Positions 6,852 to 15,600 of a stretch of DNA of 29,678 nt are shown one piece after another (positions within the stretch are counted from its first letter, which is position 1; every line of letters begins with the position of its first letter). The notes under the pieces were generated by a model. It did not search any database and was not told the origin of the DNA. It worked only from the letters and a program-made list of their open reading frames with translations. The DNA comes from Bacillota bacterium (GTDB lineage: Bacteria; Bacillota; Bacilli; Paenibacillales; Paenibacillaceae). A program made the translations under genes and the position numbers. The stretch lies in contig JAEZCJ010000054.1 of NCBI GenBank assembly GCA_023433615.1, forward strand, positions 1 to 29,678, given 5' to 3'.

Positions 6852-7943
6852 ATGCCTACTCGTGCTGACGGCAAGATCGGTGTCAGGGAATACGCTTCCA
6901 TTCTCCTTCTATCCGTCGGCTTGCGGATGGCCGATAGTACGCCGTCAATCTACTTCCAACTCGGATACAGCGCGGCGTGGGTAATCCCGCTAGCCTCCTG
7001 CTTGCTTATGGGCGTATCCTTCATGGTCATGTTGTCGCTCCTGAAGAAGTACAAGGACAAGGGACTGATTGAACTCACGTTCGCGTTGACCGGCAGGTTC
7101 GGCGGTACGGTCATCGGATTCACGTTGTTTCTGCTTATGCTTCTGTTTACCGTCGTCAGTGCCCGCAACTATACGGATATCCTCAATATGATGGTATTCC
7201 AACTGACGCCGCTGCCCGCGCTCCTCTTGATGCTGCTCGGAGCGTCTCTCTATGTAGCAAGCCGCGGCATCGAGACGATCGGCAGGACGGCGTGGATCGT
7301 CATCCCGTACATCGAAGTCGCGGTAATCGCGCTTATCGCCTTTGTCTGGGAGGAAATCGAGTGGTACCATCTTTTCCCGATCGCAGGGCCCGGTCTGCAC
7401 AAGCTGCTCCTCGACAGCGTGCGCTACAGCTCATTCTTCGGGGAGATCATCCTGTTCGCCGCCTTCTTCCCGCTTCTGCGGTCGTACAAGTCTTATCGCT
7501 TGGCCTCCTATATCGGGTTCGGCATATCTTGCATCAAAATTTGCGTCATGCTAACCGTTTTCGTAGCCGTATACGACTATCCTGCCGTCAAAAATCTTGA
7601 ATTCCCGTTCCAGCAGTTGACCCGGTCCGCTTCCATCGGCGGCATCGTTACCCATATCGAATCGGTCTTCTTGGCGTTCTGGCTCATTTCGACCGTCATC
7701 CATTTCGCGATCTATCTGTTCCTGCTGGTCACGCTGCTCGGGCAGCTGCTGCATCTTCAGCCGATCAGCAAATTGCTGGCACCGCTGGCCGGACTCATCC
7801 TGCTGCTCGCAATGCTGCCGACTAATCTCACCTTGATCCGTCCGTACTGGGACAAGGTACATGCATTCGGATCAATCGTGTTCCTTGCGCTTCCCTTTGT
7901 GCTCTGGAGCGCAGATCGGATGAAGAGGTGGTTCAAGGTATGA
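6852..7943 (+). CDS. Spore germinant receptor B subunit (GerB family permease), operon 1
   Basis: A 363-residue integral membrane protein of the APC-type GerB family, the subunit believed to bind the nutrient germinant. The sequence is almost entirely hydrophobic helices, consistent with about ten spanning segments. Near the N-terminus is the family-like LRMADSTPSIYFQLGYSAAWVIPLASCLLMG, then a loop with ARNYTDILNMMVFQLTPLP. It starts at ATG 6852, one base after the A-subunit stop, and its GAAGGG ribosome site lies inside the end of that gene, so translation is coupled. Its stop overlaps the start of the C subunit (ATGA). The germinant cannot be predicted from sequence. Confidence 0.92.
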   Translation: MPTRADGKIGVREYASILLLSVGLRMADSTPSIYFQLGYSAAWVIPLASCLLMGVSFMVMLSLLKKYKDKGLIELTFALTGRFGGTVIGFTLFLLMLLFTVVSARNYTDILNMMVFQLTPLPALLLMLLGASLYVASRGIETIGRTAWIVIPYIEVAVIALIAFVWEEIEWYHLFPIAGPGLHKLLLDSVRYSSFFGEIILFAAFFPLLRSYKSYRLASYIGFGISCIKICVMLTVFVAVYDYPAVKNLEFPFQQLTRSASIGGIVTHIESVFLAFWLISTVIHFAIYLFLLVTLLGQLLHLQPISKLLAPLAGLILLLAMLPTNLTLIRPYWDKVHAFGSIVFLALPFVLWSADRMKRWFKV

Positions 7944-9181
7944 AGCGAATATCCAGCCTCGCGTTAATCGGTTTCTTGATGCTCATGCTTGCCGGATGCT
8001 GGGACAAGCTCGAGCTCGAAGAACAAGCCTTCGTAGTCGTGCTCGGTCTCGACAAGGCTCCCGACAATCTGGTCTCCGTAACGTTCCAGATCGCCAATCC
8101 GCAGGTCGGCTCCAGTGATAAAGGGGCGGCCGAGAACGAACCTCCAAGCGATATCATCACCATCACGGCACCCGATGTGTTGTCGGCCAAGGAATTGGCA
8201 AACAGCATCATCACGAGGACGATCAGCTTCGCGCACCTAAGGACCGTGATTATCAGTCAGGAATTCGCCGAGCACAGCAGCTTTCATCACATTATCGGCG
8301 CTTCGGTCCGCGACCCGGAGATGCGCCGCGAGATTCATATGCTCGTATCCAAGGAGAAGGCGGCTCAATTCATCCATAAGAACAAATCGAAGCTGGAGAC
8401 GCGTCCGCATAAGTACTATCAATTCATGCAGGAACGCTGGCGGGATACCGGCTTCGTCCCCAATTCGACGCTGAATCGCTATTTCCAGCGAATCGGGGAA
8501 GATACGTTGTACTTGGCGATATATGCCACCACGTCCCATCAGAAGGATAAGGTGAACCAAGGCGAGGATGAGGATGACTACCGCGCTGGCGAGATTCCTG
8601 CGAAGAGCGGCGACCCGGCACAGATTATGGGTTCCGCCATATTCAGATCGGGCACGATGCGAGGCATATTGACAGGCGAAGAGACGCGCTTAGCGCTGCT
8701 CCTGAGGCGCAAAGAAATATCGGACTTCATTACCTCGACCCCGGACCCCTTGAACGACCGTTACCGGGTGACGGTACGGTTGTTCAAGAAAGGCAATACC
8801 CGCATCAAGATGAATCTTCGTCAAGATCCGATTGCCATCGAAGCGACCATACCGATGCGCGTTCAAGTGCTCTCGATCCCGAGCTTGGTCGATTATCGAT
8901 CCAACACGCATAATCAGCGGATCCTGCAGGAAGCACTGATGGAGCGATTGCAGAGCCGGAGCGAGAAGCTGGTAACGAAGCTTCAGCAAGTCTACCACGG
9001 CGAGCCTTTCCTATGGCATCTACACGCGCGAAGGAAATTTTGGACGCTTCAGCAGTATGAACGGTACGATTGGCCCAAGCACTACCGGAATGCGCGCGTC
9101 CGGATCGTGTACGAGCTTGAGATTCAGAGCTTCGGCAAACAGGCATCCACGCCTAACATCTATTACCGATCGGAGGAATGA
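7940..9181 (+). CDS. Spore germinant receptor C subunit (Ger(x)C lipoprotein), operon 1
   Basis: The C subunit is a lipoprotein anchored to the outer face of the spore inner membrane. From ATG 7940 the 413-residue protein opens with a basic and hydrophobic signal ending in the lipobox LAGC (Cys20), then WDKLELEEQAFVVVLGLDKA, the typical start of mature Ger(x)C proteins. The C-terminal half carries the GerAC domain and ends in a basic RVRIVYELEIQSFG strand region. I take ATG 7940, which overlaps the B-subunit stop as ATGA and has GAGGTGG upstream; the ATG at 7928 lies between that site and the start and is less likely. Diacylation would require Lgt. Confidence 0.92.
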   Translation: MKRISSLALIGFLMLMLAGCWDKLELEEQAFVVVLGLDKAPDNLVSVTFQIANPQVGSSDKGAAENEPPSDIITITAPDVLSAKELANSIITRTISFAHLRTVIISQEFAEHSSFHHIIGASVRDPEMRREIHMLVSKEKAAQFIHKNKSKLETRPHKYYQFMQERWRDTGFVPNSTLNRYFQRIGEDTLYLAIYATTSHQKDKVNQGEDEDDYRAGEIPAKSGDPAQIMGSAIFRSGTMRGILTGEETRLALLLRRKEISDFITSTPDPLNDRYRVTVRLFKKGNTRIKMNLRQDPIAIEATIPMRVQVLSIPSLVDYRSNTHNQRILQEALMERLQSRSEKLVTKLQQVYHGEPFLWHLHARRKFWTLQQYERYDWPKHYRNARVRIVYELEIQSFGKQASTPNIYYRSEE

Positions 9182-9187
9182 ACGCGA

Positions 9188-9343
9188 ATGTCATGGGTGT
9201 TGATCGGCCTGTCCGCCTGGCTGACATGGACCACGTTCAAGCTGGCTAAGGCCGCATGGAAGGATAATAGAGGCGCCGGCGCAGTCATCGCGCTCATGTC
9301 CGCCCTCTATCTGCCCCTCTCCTTCTACTTGCATTTAAGGTAA
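9188..9343 (+). CDS. Small two-helix membrane protein, candidate Ger D-type subunit, operon 1
   Basis: A 51-residue protein starts at ATG 9188, 7 bases after the C-subunit stop, with GGAGG 11 bases upstream. It holds two hydrophobic segments: MSWVLIGLSAWLTWTTFKLA at the start and a second (GAVIALMSALYLPLSFYL) near the end, joined by a short polar loop (KAAWKDNRGA). Small two-helix D proteins encoded with some Ger operons are known to modulate receptor function. Position, size and topology fit that class, and operon 2 here ends with an analogous gene. Sequence similarity to known D proteins was not tested. It is too short for common gene-finding cut-offs. Confidence 0.7.
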   Translation: MSWVLIGLSAWLTWTTFKLAKAAWKDNRGAGAVIALMSALYLPLSFYLHLR

Positions 9344-9368
9344 TCCGTTCGGACGGCGGACGGCTTAT

Positions 9369-9392
9369 AGACGCTTGCGCGCGCAAGCGTCT
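9369..9392. terminator. Perfect 24-bp palindrome between convergent operons
   Basis: The half-site AGACGCTTGCGC is followed directly by its exact reverse complement. It lies 25 bases after the small Ger gene and 17 bases before the stop of the minus-strand membrane protein gene. A bidirectional terminator is the simplest reading, but no T-run flanks it and the stem leaves almost no loop, so a protein-binding site is possible. Confidence 0.5.
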
Positions 9393-9409
9393 GTTAGCAG
9401 TTGGTACGA

Positions 9410-10054
9410 TTAGACAGCCGAAGTTGCATTCGGCTCATCCGTCTCCGGCAGACGTTCTGATGATTGCGTCCTGTTGGAATACAGCGTGGATAAACCGTTA
9501 TTGATCGCACGCGCCAGCACGTAAAAGACGAGCATCGATAAGGCGTCGAGGATGCAAGAGATCAGGAGGAGCGTGTCTAGCGATTCGGAATAGGACGCGC
9601 CGTTCACCAAACGGTTCATGGCATTGCCGATGAAGATGACGCAGTAGAGCGGCACGATCAGACGTTGGATACGACGCGCTTCGGGGTGAATCTCTTGTCT
9701 GGCATAGAAATACCCGCTGATCGTGGAGAACGTGCTGCCGATGCCCCAGATCTGAATCAGCGGCAGCATTCGGACGATCGCCCCTGCCGTCCGGATCGGG
9801 TAATCCATGAATTGCTGGCGCAGCGCAGCGTGGACCTTGACGATCCAGATCAAGAACAACACGACGCAGATATAGTATAAAATCATGCCGAATGTGCTGA
9901 TTGCCGTATCGAACGTCGAGAGATAGCGAAGATAGAAATCATAAGAGCCTGCGTATACCACCGTAAATCCGGCAACCAGCACGAACAATGCCAGACCGAT
10001 TCCGAGCAGCAGCTGCAGCACGCGTCCGATCTGCTGCGATGGATAATGGGTCAT
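9410..10054 (-). CDS. Polytopic membrane protein, possibly DUF4328-like
   Basis: A 214-residue integral membrane protein of unknown function. Hydrophobic segments are visible at about residues 12-35, 50-72 (MILYYICVVLFLIWIVKV), 92-112, 130-150 and 155-180, with a polar C-tail rich in Ser, Thr and Glu. The layout of a helix ending in FLIWIVKVHAALRQ and then a segment with PLIQIWGIGSTFSTISGYFY recalls the DUF4328 family; I hold this weakly. It starts at ATG 10054 with AAGGAGG about 8 bases upstream, that site lying inside the end of the Lon-like peptidase gene, from which it is separated by 3 bases. The two are surely co-transcribed and probably act together at the membrane. Confidence 0.75.
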   Translation of the reverse strand: MTHYPSQQIGRVLQLLLGIGLALFVLVAGFTVVYAGSYDFYLRYLSTFDTAISTFGMILYYICVVLFLIWIVKVHAALRQQFMDYPIRTAGAIVRMLPLIQIWGIGSTFSTISGYFYARQEIHPEARRIQRLIVPLYCVIFIGNAMNRLVNGASYSESLDTLLLISCILDALSMLVFYVLARAINNGLSTLYSNRTQSSERLPETDEPNATSAV

Positions 10055-10057
10055 TGT

Positions 10058-10864
10058 CTATTCCTCCTTCGATGATGAGCGCTTCATAAGATAATCGATT
10101 GCTTCTTCGAGCGAAGCTACCGGTACGATCTCCATGGCAAGCGCTCTTGCCTGCTTTACGCGCGACGCTTCCGCTTCATTGCTCTCCTCGCCGTACCAAT
10201 CGTAATCGGCCGGTATGAAGAAGATGTCCGCATGTCCGGCATAGGCTCCGGCAAGCTTCTGCTCGATCGCTCCGACGGACCACACGTCTCCGGCTTCGTC
10301 AATGGCGCCCGTACCGGCAATCGTGGCTCCCAGCATGCGCGAGAAGTTCATGCCGTGCTTCTCCTCGTATAAGCCGATAGCCAGCATGAGGCCCATGGAA
10401 TCCCCGTGATAATCGTCCAGCTCCGCTAGAATCGTCTGCACGCGATCGCCGTCGTCATCTTCTGTCCCTCCCGCTTCTTCCGAATCCGCGCTTGCCGCCA
10501 CCGCGCCGACCGCGCCTTCGACCGCGCTTGCGATCGACCAGGTTTCTTCGAAGCTCTCCTCGTATGTCTCGAGCATATCCGGCTCGATCGGGTGGAAGAC
10601 GACGCCTTCGTCGCTGTAGGCGTTCGCAACCCAGAATCGCTCGACGGCATTGCGGACGATACCGCTCTTCACGATCGTATAATGCACGCTGCCATCGATG
10701 CCGATGTCCGAGATCGGAATAATCTCGCCTTCAAGCTCGTACTCCGCCGGACGCGGCACCATGACGAGCAGCGTGCCGATCAGCGGAATCAACAGCAATC
10801 CAAGCACGATGAAGGTCTCTCTACTCATGCGCGGCTTCCTGCGTACGTAGTCCTGTTCAACCAT
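10058..10864 (-). CDS. Membrane-anchored Lon-like (S16) serine peptidase
   Basis: A 268-residue protein with a short basic N-terminus, one membrane helix (residues about 17-36), a linker rich in Glu, Asp and Ala (about 112-140) and a C-terminal Lon-type proteolytic domain without an ATPase. The nucleophile is Ser156 in GDSMGLMLAIGLYE, and the partner Lys203 lies in VGAIEQKLAGA, preceded by IAGTGAIDEAGDVWSVG, the classic S16 stretch. Related ATPase-free S16 proteins include YlbL-type proteins, but no PDZ domain is evident here. I choose ATG 10864 because AGGAAGG lies 9 bases upstream; the longer frame from 10918 has no ribosome site. It is paired with the downstream membrane protein, a possible substrate or partner. 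Confidence 0.85.
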   Translation of the reverse strand: MVEQDYVRRKPRMSRETFIVLGLLLIPLIGTLLVMVPRPAEYELEGEIIPISDIGIDGSVHYTIVKSGIVRNAVERFWVANAYSDEGVVFHPIEPDMLETYEESFEETWSIASAVEGAVGAVAASADSEEAGGTEDDDGDRVQTILAELDDYHGDSMGLMLAIGLYEEKHGMNFSRMLGATIAGTGAIDEAGDVWSVGAIEQKLAGAYAGHADIFFIPADYDWYGEESNEAEASRVKQARALAMEIVPVASLEEAIDYLMKRSSSKEE

Positions 10865-11128
10865 GCTGTCTGTCCTTCCTAACTCAGGTTTTCTCCAGTA
10901 TAGTCGTTCATTCGCCATTAATCTTTAGGAGATTATGTTGGAATATGTCGAATCGTGAAATTTCGATGCGATCGCTTCTCTAGTCCTTCCCGTCTAGCGC
11001 ATGGAAGATCGTGACAATTGTAATGACATGCCGTAACTTGGCACGGACAACCGGTTGACGATACGATTACGCAAGAATGCTACGTTACGTATTGAATTAT
11101 CATCCATTCACGTCTGGGAGGAATCGTT

Positions 11129-12379
11129 GTGTGGCAGCCCTTATTAGGCGGCGAACTGAGGCGCAAGGCTCTGCAATGCGCCGGCGAGATTGCCGAGGAT
11201 CTCGTCCGCTGCCTGCCGCGCATGCAGGACGATACATTGGGTATCGACAGTGCACGGATGGCAGTCTATCTGCATTATCATGCGCGATCCATGCCGGGGC
11301 ATCTTGCGAAGCTCCCGATCCGGCAACTGCTCGACGACAGCATGACCGCGCTTGAGACGCGGCCGATGCTCCCCGCTCTGCACGGCGGCTTCGTCGGGAT
11401 CGCATGGGCCATGGCTCATCTAGCAGACTATTGGATGCAGCCGGGCAGCGGCGACCCGATGGAAGAGATCGATGAGACGCTGCTAGAGGCTCTGACCGCG
11501 GCGCGTTGGGACGGAGACTACGACTTGATCAACGGACTCTCTGGAATCGGCGTCTACGCGCTGGAGAGGCTGCCGGGCAAGGCAGCCTCGGCGCTCGCAG
11601 CTGCCGTAGTCCGACAATTGGAGGACCGTTGCGAAAGCTCCGAGGCAGGTATCGCTTGGTTCACTGCCCCGGACTTGATGCGCGGTACGGCGAGACAGGA
11701 ATCGCCGCTTGGCGCGTATAACCTCGGCATGGCGCATGGCATGCCTGGCGTGATCGGCTTCCTCGGCGGCGCATTGGCAGCCGGCATCTTGCCCGAGCAG
11801 ACCGAGCGGCTGCTGCGCGGCACCTTTGCCTGGATGCTTGCGCAACTGCAGCCGGCCAAAGCGCCGTCGCGCTTCTATCGCTGCATCGGACCGGGCATCG
11901 ATCCGGTTCCCGCAAGAACGGGCTGGTGCTACGGCGATCCCGGCGTCGCGATCGCGCTCGAGAATGCGGCGAGGCTGGCCGGCGTTCCCGCATGGTCATC
12001 CGAAGCCCGTGCCATTGCGAGATCGGCTGCCGAACGCACGCTTGAAGAAAGCGGCGTTGTCGACGCCAGCTTCTGTCACGGCGCCGCAGGCCTGGTGCAG
12101 ATCTTCAATCGGCTGCAGCATTCCGCGCGAGACCCGGTGCTTGCGGCTGCGGCTCGCCGCTGGGTCGCCGAACTGATCGGCATGCGTCGAATCGGCGAAC
12201 CGTACGGCGGCTTCCCGATGCGAGTCATCGGCGAAGACGGCCGGGCAGGCTGGGAAGCCAACGCAGACATGCTCGACGGCGCGGCAGGCGTTGGCCTGAC
12301 GCTGCTGGCAGCCGCGACCGCGGTCGAGCCGCATTGGGACCGCCTGTTCATGCTGTCCACGGCGGTCGGCCGTCCTTGA
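11129..12379 (+). CDS. lanC: Lanthionine synthetase C (class I cyclase)
   Basis: LanC is the zinc enzyme that adds Cys thiols to dehydrated Ser/Thr in the precursor, closing (methyl)lanthionine rings. The 416-residue protein shows all three zinc ligands: Cys267 in GWCYGDPG and Cys316-His317 in FCHGAAG. Family motifs DLINGLSGIGVYAL and LGMAHGMPGVIGFL match the alpha-toroid repeats around the active site. Length is close to NisC (about 414). It starts at GTG 11129 with GGGAGG 7 bases upstream. It is the first gene of the lanthipeptide operon, an unusual place for a cyclase, and the precursor gene follows after 50 bases. No convincing sigma-A promoter was found in the 210-bp upstream gap; TTGACG at about 11053 is the best -35 candidate but lacks a clear -10. 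Confidence 0.95.
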   Translation: MWQPLLGGELRRKALQCAGEIAEDLVRCLPRMQDDTLGIDSARMAVYLHYHARSMPGHLAKLPIRQLLDDSMTALETRPMLPALHGGFVGIAWAMAHLADYWMQPGSGDPMEEIDETLLEALTAARWDGDYDLINGLSGIGVYALERLPGKAASALAAAVVRQLEDRCESSEAGIAWFTAPDLMRGTARQESPLGAYNLGMAHGMPGVIGFLGGALAAGILPEQTERLLRGTFAWMLAQLQPAKAPSRFYRCIGPGIDPVPARTGWCYGDPGVAIALENAARLAGVPAWSSEARAIARSAAERTLEESGVVDASFCHGAAGLVQIFNRLQHSARDPVLAAAARRWVAELIGMRRIGEPYGGFPMRVIGEDGRAGWEANADMLDGAAGVGLTLLAAATAVEPHWDRLFMLSTAVGRP

Positions 12380-12415
12380 ACCGAAGCCGTGAAGCAAGCA
12401 CTGAACCATTAGGAG

Positions 12416-12425
12416 AGGAGGTGAT
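12416..12425 (+). promoter_or_regulatory. Very strong Shine-Dalgarno site of lanA
   Basis: AGGAGGTGAT is a 10-base perfect complement of the Bacillales 16S rRNA 3' end. The distance from GGAGG to the TTG at 12430 is 8 bases (ideal); to the in-frame ATG at 12442 it is 20. A second, weak GGAG sits 6 bases before that ATG. The site predicts very high precursor synthesis. Confidence 0.75.
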
Positions 12426-12429
12426 TCGA

Positions 12430-12585
12430 TTGGAGAAGACAATGACGAAGAAGCTGTCCCTGCACAAGGAGACGGTGAAAGTACTGAGCGACAAACAGCT
12501 GAAAGACGCCGTAGGCGGACGCTACCGCTCGCAGAACATCACTTGCGACACGACATATTCCACTTGCGCCAAGTCTTGCTGCTAG
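12430..12585 (+). CDS. lanA: Lanthipeptide precursor peptide with Gly-Gly leader
   Basis: A 51-residue ribosomal precursor, or 47 if the ATG at 12442 is used. The leader contains KLSLHKETVKVLSDKQL, like the K-L-S-L-x-K-x-T leaders of one group of class I lanthipeptides, and ends in DAVGG, the cleavage signature of C39 peptidases. The 21-residue core after Gly-Gly begins RYRS and ends CAKSCC. Cys are at core positions 9, 16, 20 and 21; Ser/Thr at 4, 8, 11, 12, 14, 15 and 19. Four cysteines could form up to four thioether rings after LanB dehydration and LanC cyclisation. It is the only precursor in the operon, between lanC and lanB. The start is set by the strong ribosome site to TTG 12430. 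Confidence 0.92.
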   Translation: MEKTMTKKLSLHKETVKVLSDKQLKDAVGGRYRSQNITCDTTYSTCAKSCC

Positions 12586-12608
12586 GTTTGAACTGCAATC
12601 ATCTGTCA

Positions 12609-12638
12609 GGCAGGGCTGCCCACGAAGCCCTGCCTTTT
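12609..12638 (+). terminator. Attenuating hairpin between lanA and lanB
   Basis: GGCAGGGCT (12609-12617) pairs perfectly with AGCCCTGCC (12626-12634), with TTTT following. It sits in the 78-base gap between lanA and lanB. Partial terminators at this place are common in lanthipeptide operons and keep precursor mRNA in excess over enzyme mRNA. The short U-tract fits partial readthrough. Confidence 0.75.
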
Positions 12639-12663
12639 CCCACATGAAGGAGATGCCGAATCC

Positions 12664-15600
12664 ATGACGAGCGAATATCGAGCCGGACACGACCGGCATT
12701 CCTATATCCCCTCTGGCTTCTTCATGCTTCGCACCCCACTCCTCCCTTTCGATGCCTACGCGGGGTGGGCAGAACGTGCCGAAGCGGCTGCAGCTGCATC
12801 GGGAGCCGATCGGCAAGACAGGCCGATGTCGGAACGCATAAGGGACGCATTGCGGCAGCAGCTTCGCGCCGTGATCGAGGAGCCTGTCGTTCAAGAAGCG
12901 CTCTATCTCGCCAGTCCTGCGCTGCATGCAGAACTGCCGCATTGGCGGCAGCATCCGGACAGCGAGCGCGGCCGTTCCGTCGAGCTGTCGCTGATCCGCT
13001 ACTTCGCGCGAATGGCCGGCCGGGCAACGCCGTTCGGCCTGTTTGCGGGCTGGACGACAGGACGGATCGGCGAGGCATCCGATCTACGAATCGGCGATCT
13101 CGCCGCGATTCGCCGGCGCACGAGGCTGGATGCCGGTTACTTGAACGAGCTGTGCGAATCCGTCGCCACGCATCCGGACATCCGCAAGCATGCGCGCTAT
13201 TATCCGAACTCGAGCCGATATGAAGCGGCAGGCATGCTGCGTTACGCCGAGACCTCTCGTTCCGTGGACGGCCGACGTTACAGCCTTGTCCAAGTCATGC
13301 CTGAGCCCTATCTCGTCGATCTCCTCGACCATGCCCGTACGGGCGTTCGCTACGAGGGGCTTCAAGCTTACTTGCGTGAATTGCTCCCGGACGTCGAAGC
13401 TGATGAAGCGGCCGAATACCTCGACGAATTGATCGGCAGCCAACTGCTTGTCTCCGAGCTGTCGCCGATCGTGTCGGGCAATGACCATCTGCAAGAGCTC
13501 ATTCAGCAGTTCACCGCCATCACGCCGGCACAGGCATGGGGAAGGCAGCTACTCCGCATCAGCGATGCGCTGCAGCTGTTGGATGAGCGGGGAGTCGGCC
13601 TGCAGCCGGAACGCTATCGCGACATTGCGGAACAACTGGCCGCCCTCCCTGCCGAATTGCCGGCCACTTCCATCTTTCAGGTCGATATGAGCAAGCCATC
13701 CTCCACAACCGCGCTTGGATCGGCTGCGATCGATTCGATTATGGCCGGCATCGAAGCGCTGCGGCATCTCATCCGGCCTGCGCCCAAGACCGCGTTAAGC
13801 GAGTTCCGGGAGCGATATGCCGCCCGTTACGGCGACTGCGAGATGCCGCTCGCCGAGGTGCTGGACGAAGAGCTCGGCATCGGCTTCGCATTCGGTCCCG
13901 ACAGCGGCCGAGACGCTTGGCATGATCCGTCCCCGCTGCTCGAAGGGTTGCACGGAGACGCTGCCGGGATCGGGGTCGAAACGGCGGCGTGGACCGAGCT
14001 CGACGCGCTGCTGCTTCGCAAGCTGGTTGCCTGCATGTCAGACGAACAGTCTGATCGGGGCCGGCAGCTGGAACTGCTTCCGGCGGATCTTGCGAGCCTG
14101 CAGGCCAGTCCGGCCGTGCTTGCCGACGCATTCGCGGCCATGGTCTCCATCTCGGCGAACGATCCCGCATGCACGCATAGCAGCATCTTGCTGCATGCCG
14201 TCATGGGACCGTCCGGCGCAAGAATGCTCGGCCGCTTCTGCCATGCCGATCCCGAGCTTGAGCAAGGCGTAATAGCCCATCTTCGCCAAGAGGAGCAACT
14301 TCGTCCCGAAGCGGTCTTCGCGGAGATCGTCCACCTGCCTGAGGGCAGAATGGGCAACATTATCGCGCGCCCTCGGCTGCGCGACCATGAGATCGGTTTT
14401 CTATGCCGCTCGACGGTGTCGGACGACAAGCATATTACGCTTGCCGATCTGCTGGTCTCCGTCCAAGGCGACCGGATTCGGCTTCGCTCCCGCCGGTTGG
14501 GCCGCGAGGTCATTCCGCGCATGTCCAATGCGCTGACGTACCAAGGACGCGGACTCGCCGTCTACCGCTTCCTGGGCGAGCTTCAGGGCCAGAACGTTAC
14601 CGGCGGACTGCGCTTCGAATGGGGCCCGTTCGCTGTCCTGCCGTATCTGCCGCGCGTGGTCTGCGGCCGAATCGTGCTCGCTCGTGCCCGGTGGACTCTG
14701 CCGGTGGACGAGGTTCGAACGCTGGCCCGACGCGATGGCGAATCGCGCTTCCTTGCCGTCCAAGAATGGCGTGCGCGGCGCGGCATTCCGCGATACGTCG
14801 TGCTGACCGAGTTCGATCACGAGCTGCCGGTCGATCTCGACAATCGGCTCAGCGTGGATGCCTTCATCGAACTGGCGAAGAGCCGCGTCAATAACGGCAG
14901 TCATCCATCCGGCAATGACGGCCCTCCTGTGCTGCTCATGGAACAATTCCCAGAGCCGTCCTCGCTTCCGGTGAAAGGACCAGGCGGACGTTACATGAAT
15001 GAGCTGATCATTCCTTTTGCAAGGAAGCCCGCTCCGACACCGCAGCCTGCCGTAACGCAATCGACCTATCCGTCTCCTGCCTATAGCGATAACGACATCC
15101 TCGGCACGAAGTCGGTCTCCCATCCCCCGGGATCGGAATGGCTGTACGCGAAGCTGTATGCTTCTCCTGCAGTGCAGAACCAATTGCTCGCGGCGCTGCG
15201 GCGCGACGTCATCGATCCCGGCGTTCGCAGCGGCGCCGTGGATCGTTGGTTCTTCATTCGGTACGGCGATCCCGACCTTCACCTTAGGATTCGGCTGCAC
15301 GGAGAGCCGCAAGCGCTGCTGCAAGAGGTGCTTCCGCTGCTCCATGCGGCACTGCAGCCCTGGATCACGGACCGGCGTCTCGCAAGATGGCAGCTCGACG
15401 CTTACGAACCGGAGACGATGCGATACGGCGGTCCGTCCGGCCTGCCGCTAGCCGAGCGCATCTTCCACGCGGACAGCGAAGCCGTCGCGGGAATCATGGA
15501 GCTGTACGGCGGCAGCGCCGGTCTGGACGCGCATTGGCGGCTTGCAATGGCAGGCGTTCATATGCTGCTGGACAGCCTTGGCCTCGATGACAATGCGAAG

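Noticed and set aside
11041..11128. Sigma-A promoter of the lan operon at TTGACG (about 11053)
   Set aside because: No acceptable -10 at 16-18 bp; the promoter may need an activator or another sigma factor, so it is not annotated.
12409..12954. Minus-strand open frame of 181 codons across lanA and lanB start
   Set aside because: Antisense to well-supported genes, no ribosome site, and no protein motifs.
14401..15345. Minus-strand open frame of 314 codons inside lanB
   Set aside because: Shadow of a high-GC gene; the translation is Arg/His-rich without domain features.
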